Positions 5,775-7,268 of a DNA stretch of 7,268 bases are shown piece after piece. The DNA is taken from positions 1 through 7,268 of the forward strand of contig JAGCRL010000055.1 of assembly GCA_017964705.1 (NCBI GenBank), given 5' to 3'. Source of the stretch: Alphaproteobacteria bacterium (lineage in GTDB: Bacteria; Pseudomonadota; Alphaproteobacteria; RF32; CAG-239). The notes beneath the pieces were generated by a model that saw only the letters and a program-made list of their open reading frames with translations, had not been told where the DNA came from and searched no databases. Made by a program: the position numbers and the translations under genes. How positions within the stretch are numbered: the first letter of the stretch is position 1; each line of letters begins with the position of its first letter.

Positions 5775-7020
5775 AACGCAAAGCCTCCACAGGATCCATT
5801 TTTGCTGCCCGATAAGCAGGATAAAGCGTTGCCAGGAAAGAAAGCAACAAAGAAATACCGGTTACGGATAACACAACTTCCGGTTCCACTTTAGCCGGCA
5901 ATTTTGATAAGAAATAAATTTCCGCCGCAAATAAATCTCTTCCGGATATAGATTGTAAAAACTGACGGATATTTTCAATATTATCACAAAACAGCAATCC
6001 CAGCACCACTCCCAAGAATGTACCGACAAAGCCTATGAAAGCACCATCATAAAAGAAAATCCGCATAATCATCCCTTTTGTGGCCCCCATCGTTCTTAGC
6101 ACGGCAATATCCCTACCTTTATCTTTCACTAACATAATCAAACCGGTAATAATATTAAAAGCGGCCACCAATATAATCAATGTCAAAACAATAAACATAA
6201 CATTACGTTCCACATCAACAGCATTAAAAAACGCCGAATTAGTCTGCCGATAATCATAAACAAATGCCTTATTGCCGGAACTCTGAATAGCTTGTTGAAT
6301 AAATTGTCTTTCTTGATCAATATTAATATCCTCTTTTAAGGTAACATCAATTCCCGTCACCCCGTTCCCCAGCGAAAAGAACTTTTGTGCGGCTTCCATC
6401 GGCATAAAAATAAAATTCGCATCATATTCATACATGCCGAAATTAAACATACCGACCACCTGATAACTTTTCATCCTTGGCACAGTTCCAAACATTGTGA
6501 TTTTCCCGTTTGGCGAGAGCAATGTAATTTCATCCCCCTCAGAAACCCCCAGCTTATTAGCCAACCGATAACCTAGAACAACCACATCACCTTCGAAATC
6601 GTTTAAATCGAAGTCTTTAAATCCATCTCGCAACACTTGTTTTTTCATCAAATCATTACCGTTAACACCGCGAATCATCACGCCTTCCGCTGTATTTCCG
6701 GCTGTTGCCAACAATTGCTTTTCCACCATCGGAATAGCCACTTTAACGCCGGGCATTTGCTCTATCATTTTAACTGCTTCGGAATAATTATCAAACGGCG
6801 TATTTCTAACGGCCGCAATACTGATATGCCCGTTAATACCCAAGATACGCCCTAACAGTTCTGCTTTAAAACCATTCATTACTGAGGTAACAATAATCAA
6901 AGTTGCCACCCCGAGTGCAATACCTATAAAAGCAAATGACGTAATAACTGAAATAAAACCTTCTTTTCTTTTAGCGCGCAAATACCTTGCCGCTACCATA
7001 CTTTCGAACTTTGAAAACAT
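5767..7020 (-). CDS. lolC: Lipoprotein-releasing ABC transporter permease LolC/LolE family, 417 aa
   Basis: This is the membrane subunit of the Lol exporter. It takes mature lipoproteins from the outer leaflet of the inner membrane and passes them to LolA. Four membrane segments are visible at about residues 23-47, 274-298, 322-345 and 382-402, with a large periplasmic domain (about 50-270) between the first two. Family landmarks include the N-terminal FESMVAARYLRAKRKEGFIS, the hook-like stretch around 170-187 (NGKITMFGTVPRMKSYQV), the cytoplasmic coupling segment VKDKGRDIAVLRTMGATKG (298-316) and the end [18 protein letters not shown]. The start at 7020 has AAGGAG 8 nt upstream. Only one permease gene is present, next to lolD. 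Many alphaproteobacteria appear to use one LolC/E-type protein, so the symbol lolC is nominal and lolE or lolF is possible. Confidence 0.93.
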   Translation of the reverse strand: MFSKFESMVAARYLRAKRKEGFISVITSFAFIGIALGVATLIIVTSVMNGFKAELLGRILGINGHISIAAVRNTPFDNYSEAVKMIEQMPGVKVAIPMVEKQLLATAGNTAEGVMIRGVNGNDLMKKQVLRDGFKDFDLNDFEGDVVVLGYRLANKLGVSEGDEITLLSPNGKITMFGTVPRMKSYQVVGMFNFGMYEYDANFIFMPMEAAQKFFSLGNGVTGIDVTLKEDINIDQERQFIQQAIQSSGNKAFVYDYRQTNSAFFNAVDVERNVMFIVLTLIILVAAFNIITGLIMLVKDKGRDIAVLRTMGATKGMIMRIFFYDGAFIGFVGTFLGVVLGLLFCDNIENIRQFLQSISGRDLFAAEIYFLSKLPAKVEPEVVLSVTGISLLLSFLATLYPAYRAAKMDPVEALRYE

Positions 7021-7112
7021 TGCAAAAACTCCTTACCCCCACAATAAGACCTCCATATTAATCATTCAACAAAGATAAAAAACAATCCACAAACCATTCT
7101 CATCAAAGTCAC

Positions 7113-7141
7113 TTGCAAAAAACAAACATCTGTGATATAAT
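7113..7141 (+). promoter_or_regulatory. Strong extended -10 promoter of the rightmost gene
   Basis: TTGCAA (7113-7118) is followed after 17 bp by a perfect TATAAT (7136-7141), preceded by TG at 7133-7134, which makes an extended -10. Transcription would begin near 7148, only about 15 nt before the ATG at 7163. It faces away from the permease gene. No clear promoter for the permease gene is visible on the other strand of 7021-7162. Confidence 0.7.
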
Positions 7142-7162
7142 GCTAAAATCAGGGAGCGATAT

Positions 7163-7268
7163 ATGGTAACCGCAAACAAACATAGCGCACTTTTGCGAGA
7201 TAAGAGCAGACCACTGCATTACAGACCGGTCCCCGAAAACTATGATTTAGGCAAAAACAAAACCATAC
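7163..7268 (+). CDS. Start of an unrecognised gene, cut off by the window edge
   Basis: The ATG at 7163 is preceded by AGGGAG (7151-7156) at an ideal 6 nt spacing and by a near-consensus promoter. The frame stays open for 35 codons to the right edge. The visible N-terminus begins MVTANKHSALLRDKSRPLHY and is basic, hydrophilic and Pro-containing, with no signal peptide or membrane segment. I do not recognise the family from this fragment. The combined promoter and ribosome binding site make a real gene likely even though the product is unknown. Confidence 0.6.
   Translation, partial: MVTANKHSALLRDKSRPLHYRPVPENYDLGKNKTI

Noticed and set aside
5061..5894. Several plus-strand frames opposite lolD and the end of the permease gene
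   Set aside because: They lie antisense to well-conserved genes, lack ribosome binding sites and show no protein features.
1..7268. CRISPR array, transposon, tRNA, rRNA, toxin-antitoxin or defence cassette
   Set aside because: No regularly spaced repeats, transposase motifs, terminal inverted repeats, cloverleaf structures or recognisable toxin, nuclease or defence domains were found on either strand.

Overview
The window looks like a piece of an AT-rich alphaproteobacterial chromosome, and most of it is housekeeping sequence. Four things point there. The sigma-70 factor has a full N-terminal region 1.1 and a long non-conserved region. The ribosomal genes run rpsF-rpsR-rplI with no priB between rpsF and rpsR. 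A single LolC/E-type permease gene is followed by lolD, with no second permease beside them. The promoters have TTGACA-type -35 boxes, and the rpsF promoter has a GCTATATT-like -10. The host genus cannot be fixed from this sequence. The AT-richness would fit the uncultured, gut-associated alphaproteobacterial lineages, but that is only an inference.

Layout, left to right. (1) Positions 1-415, minus strand: the 5' part of an unrecognised acidic, helical protein that runs off the left edge. (2) 416-628: a divergent promoter region with one perfect TTGACA box on each strand and several small palindromes. (3) 629-2701, plus: rpoD, the primary sigma factor (690 aa), with an unusually Asp/Glu-rich central insert. 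(4) 2756-3088, plus: a small, probably membrane-anchored or exported orphan. (5) 3099-3125: a perfect 10-bp inverted repeat. (6) 3160-3681, plus: an uncharacterised 173-aa protein whose motif order looks like a degenerate nucleoside-diphosphate-kinase-type fold. (7) 3699-3730: a bidirectional terminator separating convergent transcripts. (8) 4856 down to 3754, minus: the rpsF-rpsR-rplI operon, with a promoter and a structured leader of about 110 nt. (9) 7020 down to 5019, minus: lolC/E and lolD, overlapping by 8 bp, the inner-membrane ABC machine that releases lipoproteins to LolA. (10) 7163-7268, plus: the start of an unrecognised gene behind a strong extended -10 promoter, cut by the right edge.

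Two themes link the parts. First, transcription and translation: RpoD directs housekeeping transcription, and the bS6/bS18/bL9 genes form a tightly coupled operon in which each stop codon runs straight into the next Shine-Dalgarno sequence. Second, envelope biogenesis (LolC/E with LolD). I see no mobile element, CRISPR array, tRNA, rRNA or defence system. The best candidates for something undescribed are the 173-aa protein at 3160, the rpsF leader, the acidic RpoD insert and the inverted repeat at 3099. No gap between genes exceeds 300 bases.
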